From Ypsolopha sequella (taxonomy: Eukaryota > Arthropoda > Insecta > Lepidoptera > Ypsolophidae): DNA of 64,000 nt. Below the pieces are notes generated by a model. It saw only the letters and a program-made list of their open reading frames with translations, did no database searches and was not told the DNA's origin. Position numbers and translations under genes: made by a program. Location: contig OW204011.1 of the NCBI GenBank assembly GCA_934047225.1, positions 13,094,339 through 13,158,338 of the forward strand, given 5' to 3'. Positions 11,801 through 20,082 of the stretch are shown here, in pieces. Within the stretch, counting starts at the first letter, position 1. Each line of letters starts with the position of its first letter.

Positions 11801-14800
11801 TTTAGCACTGCTACTTTAACGCTTTTGTTTTTTAACTGTCTATTCTAATCAGACGGCGCGCACGCAAAATTTCAGTTATTTTGAAATCGCGGCTATTAGG
11901 ACATTCATTATAATTTCTTTATGTAATAAAGAGGTTTTATTTCTAATTAGTATCTGCGTGTGTTGGTTTCGTTTCAATCGGTTTTGAAATATGGAAACTG
12001 AATCGATTTTTTCGTGAAATTCATATTTTGTTGAAAGTAATATAATTAATAGGAGATTGAAAGTATGTTAATTTATAAAGTGTAATTAATGATTGTATTG
12101 AGTCAAAAAACACGCCAGATTTTTTTCTAATTTTTACCATCTGCTATGATGGAAGTGAATGCAATACAAAACTGATGTTTAGCATTGTGGAGCCCCTTAA
12201 GGTGATATGCGAAATAAATACGGGTGTTTCTTCTCTGTGTGTGTGTATTTCATGAAATACACGGAAAATTATAATCAGTTTCTGGTAAATGCATTTTGAC
12301 TATATAATCTAGGGTTTTGAAATTGGAAAACATGTTTGGATAAATTTTCCTCGATAGAAATAATTGTTGCAATGAGGCCTTCAAACACAGTTTATCTCCT
12401 CATTGGACGAATAGGAACCATATACAGAACTCAAACATATTTTATTAGGTGTGTTTCAACAATATCTAGAGATTTGATATTTGAAATTTTGCTAGTTATT
12501 TTAGTTTTTTTAATAATAATATAAAACCAACTTTTTTCCCTTTTGCCCTGAATCCGCCCCTCTCGCACTGCGCGATTTTTCGCTTGGAGTGACAGTGACC
12601 AAAAATAAAATTCGCATAGCCTCTAATATTATTTATTGACCGACATAGAACTCAGGATCTGGGAGACATTATATATTTGGTCACTTGGCGCTCAACAGAC
12701 AGCACTGACAGATTCGACCGACTGTTATCAGCTAATACTCCCCTTTCGCTTGGAGTGACAGTGACCAAAAATTAAATTCGAATAGCCTCTTAAGGCGCTA
12801 CGGAAAAAAAATCGACACTTTTAGAACTTCTATACCTACTTCGGTAAATAATGTATAATTTTTATAAAATAGTATATTATTTTTGGAATCTTTCTCTAGG
12901 GATCTGTTAAAACAGAAACGCGATTGGAAAATTCGGCTCGATAGAAATATTTATTGAAATGAGGTCTTTATCGACACCAATTCTCCTGGTTTGACAATTT
13001 AGAATGACATATGTACTGCAATTATATTTTATTAGATGGGTTTTAACAGTATCTAGGAACTGCGGGCCTATTATGTATCTCTAGTTGCCAACTGGACTAG
13101 GTGCCTATCATCAAAAACATATATATACTATCGAATTTTGATTGTCTAAGGATATATTCGCATTTGAAGTGACGTCACAGTTCGTAAATAGTTCAATAAA
13201 TAAATAAATAGTTTAAAAGGCAATTTTGAAAGTTCAGCTTTTATCTATGTTTTTGACGATAGGCACCCTGTCCAGTTGGCAACCTAAGATACAGAATAGG
13301 GGGGCAGGTTAAACGAAATTTTGATAGCATTTTTAGTACATTTTATATTAATAAAAAACCGACTTTTTGCTACTTTTCCACGATTCCGTCCCTCTCGCAC
13401 TGAGGGTTTTTCGAATACGGAGTAACAGGGACGCTAAAACTTTTACATATGCCCTTAACAAACAATTTGTACGTGTGCAGGCGTACGTGACGTCACGCTG
13501 GCCGTGCTGGCCGGTGACGCGGTACGCGCTCGACGTGGAAGCGATCACGACGCGCAAGAAGCCGAACCTCATCCTGAACGTGGACGGGATCGTCGCCGCG
13601 GCCATGGTCGACCTGTTCCGTCATTGCCAGCTGTTCACTCAGTACGTATATACTTAGTTTAAGCAGAGAATATACAGTATTACTACGTAAAGAAGCGACA
13701 CTCACCTCCCCGCGCGAGTTTATCGTCCCCCGCAAGTTAGTGGCAAATCTGGTGGCACACAGAGCTCGAGTACCACTCGTTCACTGCGCGCGTATTTTAT
13801 TTTATTACGATACTGATTTTTAATTAATATGGTTCGTTTTTGTGATATTTATGGATGCATTGAAAACGGAGCAAAAAATAAAGAACGGAGATTTTTTTAA
13901 TTTCCTGCCGATGACCTAAAGCAAGGCATTTTCTTTTATATATTGGTTTAGGAAGTTTACTGCAACTCTCAAACAGTTGTCAAACAGTTGGAAAGAATTT
14001 CAACATTACGTTGGAATTTTAAAAATCGAATGTTTTTGTGTGACCGTTCGAGCTGAGCAAATTTCATCATGTCCTAAAAATGTGTATTTGTGCCCGAAGT
14101 ACGGCGATAGGGCTCACCACCTATCACGTTGGGACGTAATATTTGTAGGTGAATCGCGGGTGTACCGAGTGTGGACTGTGACTTGCATTTCAAAGTTCAC
14201 ACTAGGAACCCCCTCGAGCATTTGATTCAAGTCCTGACGATGTATATATTTTTAATACAAAAATAATCCATGGGGAACCAGAACTAGGACCTAGGGATTA
14301 ACCACGCTAAAATTTAGGAAGAGAATCATATAAGTTGCTGAATTATAATGTTGTCCCTCTCGATCGACGACGCTCACACGCCTGCTGCCAGCCCTAGACT
14401 AGCTCACGCACACACACAAGCGTGTGCGGACAAGCCACTGCGCGAGTGGGAGTGTAGGTAAATAACTTGAGCACTCAGTGTCGGGGGTGTGGTTTAAGCC
14501 TCACCAGCCCCCCTATTCTGTATCTTTGGTTGCTAACTGAACTGGGTGCGTATCATCAAAAACATAGATAAAAACTGAACTTCGAAATCAACTTTCAAAC
14601 GAAAAACAAATAATTGAAATAGCCATTGAATTACAGGAATTATGAACTCATGAATCTGGAAGAGAATTTCGGCAATTTCATAAAATAAAAATAAAAAGCC
14701 TTTATTACCAAATTAAGTATAGATGGACAAATTCATTACACTATCCTAACATTTAATGCTGAGATTTCTCTGCAATATATCAAAATATACATGACTAAAA

Positions 14801-16357
14801 TTAAAACTGAATAAAAATTTATATCTTGTCAATAAAACACATACTTGGTAACTGTTCCACTTTATATCTATATTACACTAGCGACCGGTTTCGTTATAAT
14901 AACATCGTCAGGCTATTGGATACGAATCATGAGATGGAAAATGTATTTCGTCTTTGTTTACATTTGTGATTTATTCCATCATGTTATTTATTACATCACA
15001 AATGTAAACAAAGACGAAATACATTTTCCATCTCATGATTCGTATCCAATAGCCTGACGATGTTATTATAACGAAACCGGCTAGTGTAATATAGATATAA
15101 AGTGGAACAGTTACCAAGTATGTGTTTTATTGACAAGATGTTTCAAATGTTCCATCAAGAACCAACAACGACAAGTATCAAAAAATTATATGTATACAAC
15201 GTCTAACAGAAAGGTGTAACCATATTTGAACAGCTTATTCAGTCAATGGTATAGAACTACTTTTACTATGGAGCCAACACTGAAATCTCAAAAAAAAAAA
15301 AAACTGCCCTTCCATACATTTCGGCGGAGCGGCATTGCATTTTTCTATGAAACAAGTAATTTTTTTTTTCGAGATACGGGGTTTGTTTCATAGTAAAAGT
15401 TGTTCCATACCATTGACTGAATAAGCTCTTCAAATATGGTTACACCTTTCTGTTACACATTGTATATGGACAGATCGTTAAGTATGAAATCGAAAATCTT
15501 TCACCAATATCACGACATTAATCCCCGAGGTAGCGTCAGGGGTGTTCCGAGTGTAAACTGTAAAATGAAAGTCACAGTTCACACTCGGTACACGCGCGTT
15601 TCACCAAAGATAATTACGTTCCAACGTGATGGGTGGTGAGCCCTACCGCCGTACTTCGGGCACAAATACACGCTTCAAATACACGTGTGTTGTCTTCTTT
15701 GGCGATATTTAAGAGGAAAGTCAGGTCTCACTATGAAGTTTCATTAGGTTGGTAGTCTCATCACTTATTTACCCTTATTATATTGAAATTTAAATGTATA
15801 TACATATATATATTATAGATGTATTTATTAATATATTCTTGTGTATTTGTTTATGTAAGTCTATGATATCTATTAAAATTAAGTTTAATTTGGTAGGTTA
15901 TTTGTATTTGCACTTTATTGATTTTCATTTAATTTACTCTGTCTATTACGTCTATCCCCCTATTTTTACTTTTCTAGTGACTTTTTCTTCACCGCCCAAA
16001 GGATGGCTGAAAGAAATCGCTTTAAGTGATAAGTCCGCCTTTGTACAAAATTATGTTTACAATACTCTGTTTTCTTTTATATGTCTTTTGTGTACAATAA
16101 AGTGTCAATTCATTCATTCGTTCATTCATTCAATTAAACATAACCTTATATTTCATAACCTATTATTAACATGTACCCAACGATTTGTTAACAGGGAAGA
16201 GGGTAATAACTACATCCAACTCGGCTCAATCAATGCCCTGTTCGTACTGGGCCGCACCATCGGCCTAGTTGGGCATTACCTCGACCAAAAGCGGATGAAG
16301 CAACCTCTCTACAGACACCCGTGGGACGATATCACCTACATGTCTCCAATGAACTGA
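1..16357 (+). CDS. ATPCL: ATP-citrate synthase (ATP-citrate lyase), C-terminal nine exons, 5' partial
   Basis: The enzyme makes cytosolic acetyl-CoA and oxaloacetate from citrate, CoA and ATP, feeding lipid synthesis and protein acetylation. Nine exons (1-90, 1768-1907, 3153-3301, 5450-5539, 6039-6181, 7704-7866, 10685-10864, 13481-13641, 16195-16357) join in frame to 425 residues plus a TGA stop. The order matches the C-terminal part of animal ACLY: the CoA-ligase-like segment with the phosphohistidine motif FGHAG in exon C, then the citrate-synthase-like segment with [13 protein letters not shown] (exon F), GDRFGGA and [12 protein letters not shown] (exon G), NLILNVDG (exon H) and GHYLDQKR (exon I). 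Animal ACLY is about 1,100 residues, so roughly the first 60% lies left of the window. All introns are GT-AG with consistent phase. The reading frame is intact. The gene converges on a serine protease gene on the other strand. Confidence 0.97.
83..262 (+). repeat. 21-bp minisatellite made of the exon A splice donor
   Basis: About eight units of CTTCTCAGGTAAATAGTCCAA start inside exon A (83-90 are coding) and run into the intron. Units begin near 83, 104, 125, 146, 173, 194, 216 and 236. Most keep CTCAG|GTAAAT, so the intron start offers several near-identical 5' splice sites. Using a later unit adds AGG TAA, an immediate stop. Confidence 0.9.
516..615. repeat. Near-perfect 100-bp palindrome with CGATATATTTCGGCC arms
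   Basis: The arms meet at an EcoRI-like GAATTC centred at 565/566. They contain TCGATATATTTCGGCC and CGTCATCAGTCGAATTC with their reverse complements. A similar CGAAATATATCG plus GATGACGG pairing is at 23790-23835. Possibly a hairpin-type MITE. Confidence 0.85.
1144..1740. mobile_element. MITE with AAAGGAGAYGGTCAG terminal inverted repeats, copy 1
   Basis: Starts AAAGGAGATGGTCAG and ends CTGACCGTCTCCTTT. Outside AAGGAG...CTCCTT both flanks read TATA, consistent with a TA-type target duplication. A sister copy is at 10999-11568. No transposase ORF. The right end is 27 bp from ATPCL exon B. Confidence 0.85.
1768..1907 (+). CDS. ATPCL: ATPCL exon B
   Basis: The acceptor TTGTAG ends at 1767. 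The exon completes the split Arg codon and encodes [19 protein letters not shown] and CIGTCS. It ends one base into an Asp codon, before the donor GTCAGT. Confidence 0.95.
2038..2110 (+). pseudogene. tRNA-like sequence (SINE head or tRNA pseudogene)
   Basis: Box A TGGCGCAGTTGG and box B GGTTCGAATCC are intact. It folds as a cloverleaf: CCTCGG/CCGGGG acceptor, GCGC D stem, CTTGT/ACAAG anticodon stem, loop CTTGATA. The anticodon would be TGA (Ser), but the variable arm is short, unlike real tRNA-Ser. Position 37 is a pyrimidine and the first acceptor pair is missing. A tRNA-derived retroelement head is likelier than a working gene. Confidence 0.6.
2111..2743 (+). repeat. Diverged relative of the 390-bp hairpin repeat
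   Basis: Contains AACACGAGTGCAGCGAGTGT, a TTTCAATGCATTTTGCGAGG segment and ends TTTACGAGCAACTGCATTGA, all matching landmarks of the repeat that starts right after it at 2744. No coding potential. Confidence 0.6.
2744..3132 (+). repeat. 390-bp interspersed repeat, copy 1
   Basis: Begins AATAGTAGTTTATGCTA and ends GAGCACATGCATTGAAAA. Near the 5' end is the palindrome AAAACACGAGCGTAGCGAGT(GTTTT). Other copies: 10238-10632, 18786-19177, 57606-58001. Class unknown; no clear TIR or target duplication. The 3' end is 20 bp before ATPCL exon C. Confidence 0.85.
3153..3301 (+). CDS. ATPCL: ATPCL exon C with the phosphohistidine motif
   Basis: Starts after TTCCAG and encodes [16 protein letters not shown]. 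By family knowledge, the His codon at 3182-3184 is the residue phosphorylated during catalysis. Ends in phase 0 with AAIKQ before GTGACC. Its 3' end is repeated, decayed, at 4642-4784. Confidence 0.95.
3400..4190. mobile_element. TA-flanked MITE with long CCAGGCCATTTGAAGG inverted repeats
   Basis: Arms of about 110 bp (3400-3510 and 4082-4190) contain TTCGGCTACCTTCGGCTTTG and its complement. TA is present on both sides (3398-3399, 4191-4192), the Tc1/mariner pattern. Interrupted by another MITE at 3522-4078. Confidence 0.8.
3522..4078. mobile_element. TA-flanked MITE with CAGTAGAGCCACTGAGTGATGGC ends, nested copy
   Basis: Termini CAGTAGAGCCACGGAGTGAT and ATCACTCAGTGGCTCTACTT, with TA at 3520-3521 and 4079-4080. 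Lies inside the 3400-4190 element, so it is younger than its host. Relatives are at 24348-24943, its mirror 25947-26542, and 31733-32328. Confidence 0.82.
4449..4950 (+). repeat. Tandem array derived from the 3' end of ATPCL exon C
   Basis: Units start near 4449, 4642 and 4785 with TACCGTTACTGCGTCCTTCA, ACCGTGCCTGCGTCTTTCGA and TACCATTCCTGCGTCCTTCA. These match ACCGTGCCGGCGTCCTTCGA inside exon C. The middle unit (4642-4784) keeps GCTATCAAACAG|GTGGCC and the pyrimidine-rich intron start, but has lost one coding base. Non-functional duplicated exon end. Confidence 0.8.
5450..5539 (+). CDS. ATPCL: ATPCL exon D
   Basis: Thirty codons from [10 protein letters not shown] to VPMDYDWAR, phase 0 at both ends, between TGTTCAG and GTACGT. 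This is the linker that precedes the citrate-synthase-like module. Confidence 0.94.
5700..5871. repeat. Foldback repeat (AACGGCTCACCTCAATACG family), short copy
   Basis: Starts AAAACGGCTCACCTCAATAC. Forms a hairpin from GACTGCCTTCATCTGGGCGA (5771) and its complement before 5860. Same family as 23910-25002 but without the far terminal arm. Confidence 0.75.
6039..6181 (+). CDS. ATPCL: ATPCL exon E
   Basis: Begins [20 protein letters not shown] after GTTCCAG and ends two bases into the Trp codon of LLW, before [15 protein letters not shown] and the following GVPIT are strongly conserved in animal ACLY. Confidence 0.95.
6277..6942. mobile_element. TTAA-flanked (piggyBac-type) MITE
   Basis: Runs from GGCGATATG to TATCGCC with TTAA on each side (6273-6276 and 6943-6946). 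No transposase ORF. It contains a TA-type MITE at 6389-6635. Related TTAA elements: 7243-7665, 12201-12789, 12794-13454, 39236-39550, 42340-42754. Confidence 0.82.
6389..6635. mobile_element. TA-type MITE CAACGTGTAACAGAAAGGTG, copy 1
   Basis: Inverted ends CAACGTGTAACAGAAAGGTG and TTCTGTTACACGTTG with TATA on both sides. Arms extend through CATATTTGAAGAGC(TTATTCA). Nested in the TTAA element 6277-6942. Second copy 15197-15462. Confidence 0.82.
7243..7665. mobile_element. TTAA-type MITE, right end damaged
   Basis: Left end TTAAGGCGATATGTAAAAGT matches the 6277 element. The interior has TTGCTAGCTATTTTAG and CCTCTCGCGCTGCGCGATTT, which mark the family's other end, but the terminal TTAA is not preserved. 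ATPCL exon F starts about 40 bp further on. Confidence 0.65.
7704..7866 (+). CDS. ATPCL: ATPCL exon F
   Basis: Completes Trp, continues [19 protein letters not shown], includes [13 protein letters not shown] and AGKDL, and ends GLLTI in phase 0 before GTGAGT. The tetranucleotide array in the next intron begins about 70 bp downstream. Confidence 0.95.
7936..9013 (+). repeat. 1.08-kb tetranucleotide array (TGTC/TGTA/TGTT)n in ATPCL intron F
   Basis: Almost pure 4-bp periodicity of TGTC, TGTA, TGCC and TGTT. Includes a clean TGTT block near 8876-8971 and a higher-order unit, TGTATATCCGTCTGTCTGTA, at about 8634, 8718 and 8797. Long open frames in several phases are a by-product of the period and the lack of stops, not genes. 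Confidence 0.97.
9268..9520. repeat. Foldback repeat with about 80-bp arms
   Basis: GAGGTTTATAAAGCAACAGT and TAGTCATGATCTT on the left pair with AAGATCATGACTA and TGTTGCTTTATAAACCTC on the right. The loop is AATGCTTAA-rich. 9014-9267 and 9521-10237 hold no gene I can support, apart from AT-rich sequence. Confidence 0.75.
10238..10632 (+). repeat. 390-bp interspersed repeat, copy 2
   Basis: AATAGTAGTTTATGCTACAA to GAGCACATGCATTGAAAA, about 52 bp upstream of ATPCL exon G. Same orientation as the other three copies. Confidence 0.85.
10685..10864 (+). CDS. ATPCL: ATPCL exon G
   Basis: Sixty codons, phase 0 at both ends: [48 protein letters not shown] carries the citrate-synthase-type His. Acceptor TGTCCAG, donor GTGAAC. 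Confidence 0.96.
10999..11568. mobile_element. MITE with AAAGGAGACGGTCAG inverted repeats, copy 2
   Basis: Ends AAAGGAGACGGTCAG and CTGACCGTCTCCTTT. The interior is nearly identical to 1144-1740, including the TGGTGTCCGTTTTAAATGGA segment. No clear target duplication here. Confidence 0.85.
11640..11790. repeat. TTAA-family fragment
   Basis: ATTAATAAAAAACCGACCTT, TCCCTCTCGCACTGAGAGT and TAACAGGGACGCTAAAACAT repeat what is seen at 13340-13458 in the same orientation, and in reverse at 6280-6380. Termini worn. Confidence 0.6.
12201..12789. mobile_element. TTAA-flanked MITE with duplicated right tail
   Basis: TTAA at 12197-12200 and 12790-12793. Left end GGTGATATGCGAAATAAATA, right end GAATAGCCTC. 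The tail CGCTTGGAGTGACAGTGACC occurs twice (near 12582 and 12748), around about 120 bp of other sequence. Confidence 0.7.
12794..13454. mobile_element. TTAA-bounded segment, MITE remnant
   Basis: Lies between TTAA at 12790 and TTAA at 13455-13458. Left end GGCGCTACGG, right end CATATGCCC. Holds a nested palindromic MITE at 13064-13304. Its right end is 22 bp from ATPCL exon H. Confidence 0.55.
13064..13304. mobile_element. Palindromic MITE GGGCCTATTATGTATC, copy 1
   Basis: Left end GGGCCTATTATGTATCTCTA, then GTTGCCAACTGGACTAGGTG and TATCATCAAAAACATA. The right half is the inverted match ending AGATACAGAATAGGGGGGC. Other copies: 14512-14580 (half), 58338-58566, 61180-61301 (deleted), 61353-61583. 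Confidence 0.85.
13481..13641 (+). CDS. ATPCL: ATPCL exon H
   Basis: Starts after GTGTGCAG with [20 protein letters not shown], then [18 protein letters not shown], ending CQLFT plus two bases. With the first base of exon I the split codon reads Gln. The donor is GTACGT at 13642. Confidence 0.93.
13829..13900 (+). pseudogene. Possible THAP zinc-finger N-terminus, frameshifted
   Basis: An ATG opens [14 protein letters not shown]... with a C-x4-C pair like the start of THAP domains, then stops at 13898 in a run of seven T. Reading one base out gives FPADDL, the usual next THAP block. Too short to be sure. It lies in ATPCL intron H, perhaps from a THAP-type DNA transposon. Confidence 0.35.
14512..14580. 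repeat. Half copy of the GGGCCTATTATGTATC MITE
   Basis: CCCCTATTCTGTATCTTTGG, then TTGCTAACTGAACTGGGTGC and ATCATCAAAAACATAGATAA. The opposite arm is absent. Confidence 0.65.
14823..15139. repeat. Foldback repeat with about 145-bp near-perfect arms
   Basis: ATCTTGTCAATAAAACACAT ... ACCGGTTTCGTTATAATAAC ... TCTTTGTTTACATTTGTGA, then a loop of about 26 bp, then the reverse complement to GACAAGAT. Both arms carry the GAAACCGG and CGTCAGG motifs, as in 45105-45385. Confidence 0.88.
15197..15462. mobile_element. TA-type MITE CAACGTGTAACAGAAAGGTG, copy 2
   Basis: Left CAACGTCTAACAGAAAGGTG, right TTTCTGTTACACATTG, with TATA on both sides. Same interior as 6389-6635, including a poly-A/poly-T pair around the centre. 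Confidence 0.8.
15790..16135 (+). repeat. LINE-like 3' tail with TTCATTCA simple repeat end
   Basis: TGATAAGTCCGCCTTTGTAC and TGTGTACAATAAAGTGTCAA followed by (ATTC)n, the form of a lepidopteran non-LTR retroelement 3' end. A reverse-orientation copy is at 45530-45890. No reverse transcriptase is left. Ends about 60 bp before ATPCL exon I. Confidence 0.6.
16195..16357 (+). CDS. ATPCL: ATPCL exon I with stop codon
   Basis: After the acceptor [27 protein letters not shown], then [20 protein letters not shown], ending YMSPMN and TGA at 16355-16357. This is the usual ACLY carboxy terminus, although the last few residues vary among species. Confidence 0.96.
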
Positions 16358-17441
16358 GTCGAATAGTACCCGCCTCGGACTGCACGTCCGTTTCGGTTCT
16401 CGAGAAAGGGACGAACCGATACAAGTAAGCAGGATCGACTGTATAGTCTGTTACACTTCCTCGCATACATTTGTCTCTTTCATCTAGAACCGAAATGGAT
16501 GCATGTAGTTTGAGTCTTAGAGCGCGTCGCCGGTCACCAAAAAAAGCATAGACTACGGATGAAGTTATAAATAACGTTATTGTAGATAAACGCTATTTAT
16601 AACGATATCTAACGTTGTTTTACATCAAACACGCACGAAATAACGTTTTCTATATAGCTATTTATTTCGTCGCGTTTCTGTTTTGGTACTTCATAACGTT
16701 ATTGACGAAACTATTAAATGAGCGTTTTTCCTTGTGTCAAATTTAGTGTCAAAAAAGATTCCTAGATGGCACTGTCGTATACTTTAGCAACAGAATCAAG
16801 GACAAAATTTGCACGGATTCCAAACAAACTTATAACCACTTTGACATTGATTGCTACGAATCATATTTTATCTATGGTGACATGGACAGCGACATCTGGA
16901 GGAAAGCTAAGAACTAAGAAAAAAAAACAATGAGAAAAACGCTCATTAAAACGCTATATATATATTTTTAGAGTCTTGTTATTCCGGTTCATATGTCGAG
17001 AAAAGGACGGGAATACATATAGTCTTAAAAGTAAGTACAACAATACTTAGAGGTTTCATCGGCTTAGCTCGTAAACCGAACTTTACCGATGTATTATGCG
17101 TGTATTTCTATTGGTCGAGCGGGGAGGTACTACGTTGGAACTTCAGAGTGTTGTAGTGTAAAAAAACTTAATGGAACGATTTTTACAATGGGAATGTGGT
17201 TTTTATGCTTTTTTTGGTTACCGGCGCTTAGTATACAAATGTTGTTGTCTATATGTCTAAAAATATGATCTGTCATTCCATTTTTCTTTCGCCGCGAGTC
17301 GCTTTCTGTTAATGTAACTGACGATTTTTTTTTAAATGAAATATATAATTTTGTTAATAATAAGTACAATGTTAGATATGACAAGCTATTGCGAGGACAT
17401 TATGTGAGTAGGCTTTAAGGGTAACAAACTGGACTTGCAAC
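16358..17441. other. ATPCL 3' UTR and start of the intergenic region
   Basis: Transcribed 3' sequence of ATPCL should begin here, but I see no convincing poly(A) signal close to the stop. AATAAA near 18137 is the nearest candidate and lies beyond a hAT element. The stretch has short ATAACGTTAT inverted motifs near 16560-16700 and no supportable gene. Confidence 0.4.
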
Positions 17442-17967
17442 CAGGCACGTATCGAGGGGGGTATAGTTGGGATGTTCCCCCCCTGAAATTTATGGTAACG
17501 TACACGGCACCAGACAAATTTAATTGGGATAATTGGGACAAAACATTTGCGAAACATAAATGAAGGCGGAGTATAGTTTCTGGTGAGTGGAAGAATATAG
17601 AGACGAAACCAGCATGCAGCATTGACGCCAGATCTTGATAGGTACTATACTTGCCAGGGGGAACAGAAAAAACTTATGCCCGTGGCTCCGCCCGCGCTGA
17701 TTTAGTTATTTTCCCGGGATAATAAGTAGCCTATGTCACTATCCGGCCCATAAACTAACTCTACGCAAAAAATCACGTCGATCCGTTGCTCCGTTGCTGC
17801 GTGAAAGAAGGACAAACCAACAAACACACTTTCGCATATATAATGCGGGATAGAACCCAATTATCTACATATACCAAATAATGTTTCAGGTATTTATTTC
17901 ACAATGTTTTTTTTATAAATATCCCCCCCCCCCCTCCCCCCGAACCAAAAATCTGGATACGTGCTCG
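17442..17967. mobile_element. hAT-type non-autonomous element with 8-bp target duplication
   Basis: Flanked by CTTGCAAC on both sides (17434-17441, 17968-17975). Ends CAGGCACGTATC and GATACGTGCTCG are imperfect inverted repeats. The interior, about 17640-17860, carries TCCGTTGCTCCGTTGCTGCG and CACACTTTCGCATATATAAT, a common lepidopteran LINE fragment nested inside. No transposase. Confidence 0.78.
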
Positions 17968-18211
17968 CTTGCAACGAATTTAAAATCAGGGTTAGGACCC
18001 TTTTGATGCGCTGGCTTCAGTTATGTCACTTAGTTCTGTAGGTCTGCAATAGATGTCGTTACAAATTGAAGTTAACCTAGATTATTAGAAGATAAAAAAA
18101 AAAATTGCACCTATTTTTGGAGTCGCACAGAATTTTAATAAATATTTATATAGCAAAGTTTTTGAACAATATTTGAAGTTGTCGCCTGCCTAGCGTATTT
18201 AGAAGGGTTCT

Positions 18212-18384
18212 GTAGCCTAAGCATGAAAACTATCTCCTTATAGTTGCATTTCAAACTACATCAAAATCGTATGGAATCTGGGAAACCGCTCCAAGCGGAC
18301 AGTAGCGGAACTAACAGCTACGTATGGCAACCTAAGTTTAGTTTCAAACGCAACTATACGGAGATGTGTTCATGCTTAGGCTAC
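18212..18384. mobile_element. Palindromic MITE TAGCCTAAGCATGAAAAC, copy 1
   Basis: Inverted ends GTAGCCTAAGCATGAAAAC / CATGCTTAGGCTAC continue inwards as TATAGTTGCGTTTSAAAC. The centre is CCGCTCCAAGCGGACAGTAG. Open frames in this family (CGG-rich middle) are not genes. Confidence 0.85.
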
Positions 18385-18785
18385 TGATATATGTATTAGA
18401 ATTTATAAAAATGAACTTCTTTTACAATGGTACCCTCGATTTTTTATAAAATTATGACGTCAAAAATATTTAAAAAAAAAAAAATTGTGAGCGCACGAAC
18501 TAGATGACTGACTGCACATATGACTAGGAAATGTCACAATAAATAATTTATAATTTTTTTTTTATAATGTTATTATGTAGATTTAGGTGGAACGGTGTTA
18601 CGGTGCGTAGACATTCTGTAGTGTGTAGTGAATTTTGTTGATTTCTTGTATCATAATAATGCAACAAATGACTTCTAATTCTACAAAAACATTATTAAAT
18701 TTCTGAACAGTTGCGGCTTGGCAAAAAAGGTTTTGTGGTCACAGTGTACGATTAAAATATTTAGTTCCAACTGTCACCGCGTCAA

Positions 18786-19177
18786 AATAGTAGTTTATGC
18801 TACAAGGGCGCAAAGGAATAAATTACGAGGACGATTTAAAACACGAGCGTAGCGAGTGTTTTAAACGTAACCGAGTAATTTATTGCTCTTACGCCCGTGT
18901 ATCATACTACGTTTTTCAATGCATAGTGTGAGGAAATAAAACAAATATAATTTTGTGAACTTTAAATTGTAATAGGCTCAAAAGGATTGTATCCAGAGCC
19001 GTTAAACAGTGGAAAAAAAATTATGACATTTATGGTACACAGGAAAGGCTGCAGGTTAGCCAACCATTGTAAACAAATAAAAAAATAATAATAATAAAGC
19101 CCTAGGGCAAAATAATCGACTTTCTGTTCGGTTTTGATGCATAAAAAGTGGGCCTTTACGAGCACTTGCATTGAAAA
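18786..19177 (+). repeat. 390-bp interspersed repeat, copy 3
   Basis: AATAGTAGTTTATGCTACAA to GAGCACTTGCATTGAAAA, intergenic. It keeps the AACACGAGCGTAGCGAGTGT palindrome near its start. Confidence 0.85.
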
Positions 19178-19284
19178 CTTTTTTGCGAATCTGTAGTGTG
19201 TATAACTTCATTCCATGAGATGCATTTTTGAGATAATACGTACTACCATCGCAAATTGCTAATGCCCTGGGACTTTGTCTAAAT

Positions 19285-19589
19285 CAGTGGTTCCCAAAGT
19301 TGTCTGGGCTACGACCCATCTAATACAAGTTTACAAACTCGGGACCCACCTCTACGAAATTTAATCGTTACCAATATGAATAAAGGACTTTTCAAATAAC
19401 AAGCAAAGGTTTAAAACAATTTTTTATTACTTAATTAAATAAATAACTACATCAAAAACCTTATTTCAATGGGAAGGATGAAATTGTTTCCTATGTTTTG
19501 CCATTTTTTGCTGTTGGCTCGGTCGGTTGGTGTGTCGTTCCACAGGCCCACTCAATATTCGCTCGCGACCCATAGTTTGGGAAACCCTG
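19285..19589. mobile_element. hAT MITE CAGTGGTTCCCAAA with TSD GTCTAAAT
   Basis: Starts CAGTGGTTCCCAAAGTTGTC and ends ATAGTTTGGGAAACCCTG. The 8-bp duplication GTCTAAAT is exact at 19277-19284 and 19590-19597. The left end of the giant inverted repeat (19373) falls inside it. Confidence 0.9.
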
Positions 19590-20082
19590 GTCTAAATAAT
19601 TCACAATGGCGTTTGTTTAAGAACGGTCAGAAAAAAAGTAATTAAAACATTTACTGAAAGACTGTAACTAAGTTTGGATCATAGACATTGTGAGACAAAT
19701 CATAAATATATAACCTAACAAAATGTACTCGACAGTGAGTGCGGTCATCAGATCACAATAAACTACTATTTTCCACTATAAACACCCACGGTTCGGTCAC
19801 GAACAAACGTCAAAAATCGTTGGGAAAAATTGGCTGTCAAACGTGATTGTGCAGCTAACTTCAGACCACTATAAACCACCATGGTATGTAGTGTGGTGGT
19901 TGGTGGTGGTTTGACGCTTCAATAGTCGGTCACGATATGGGTTTATTTACATAACCGATTTACCAACCAAATTTATTTTGTTTTATCTGATAACCACACT
20001 CAGCGATGCTAACGGTACTATGCGGCCGAAAACAAATGACATCCGAGCACATTAGCAATTTGCGGGGATCATACATATCTGT

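Noticed and set aside
18137..18142. AATAAA as the ATPCL poly(A) signal
   Set aside because: 1.8 kb from the stop and beyond a hAT insertion. Possible, but AATAAA is frequent in this AT-rich sequence.
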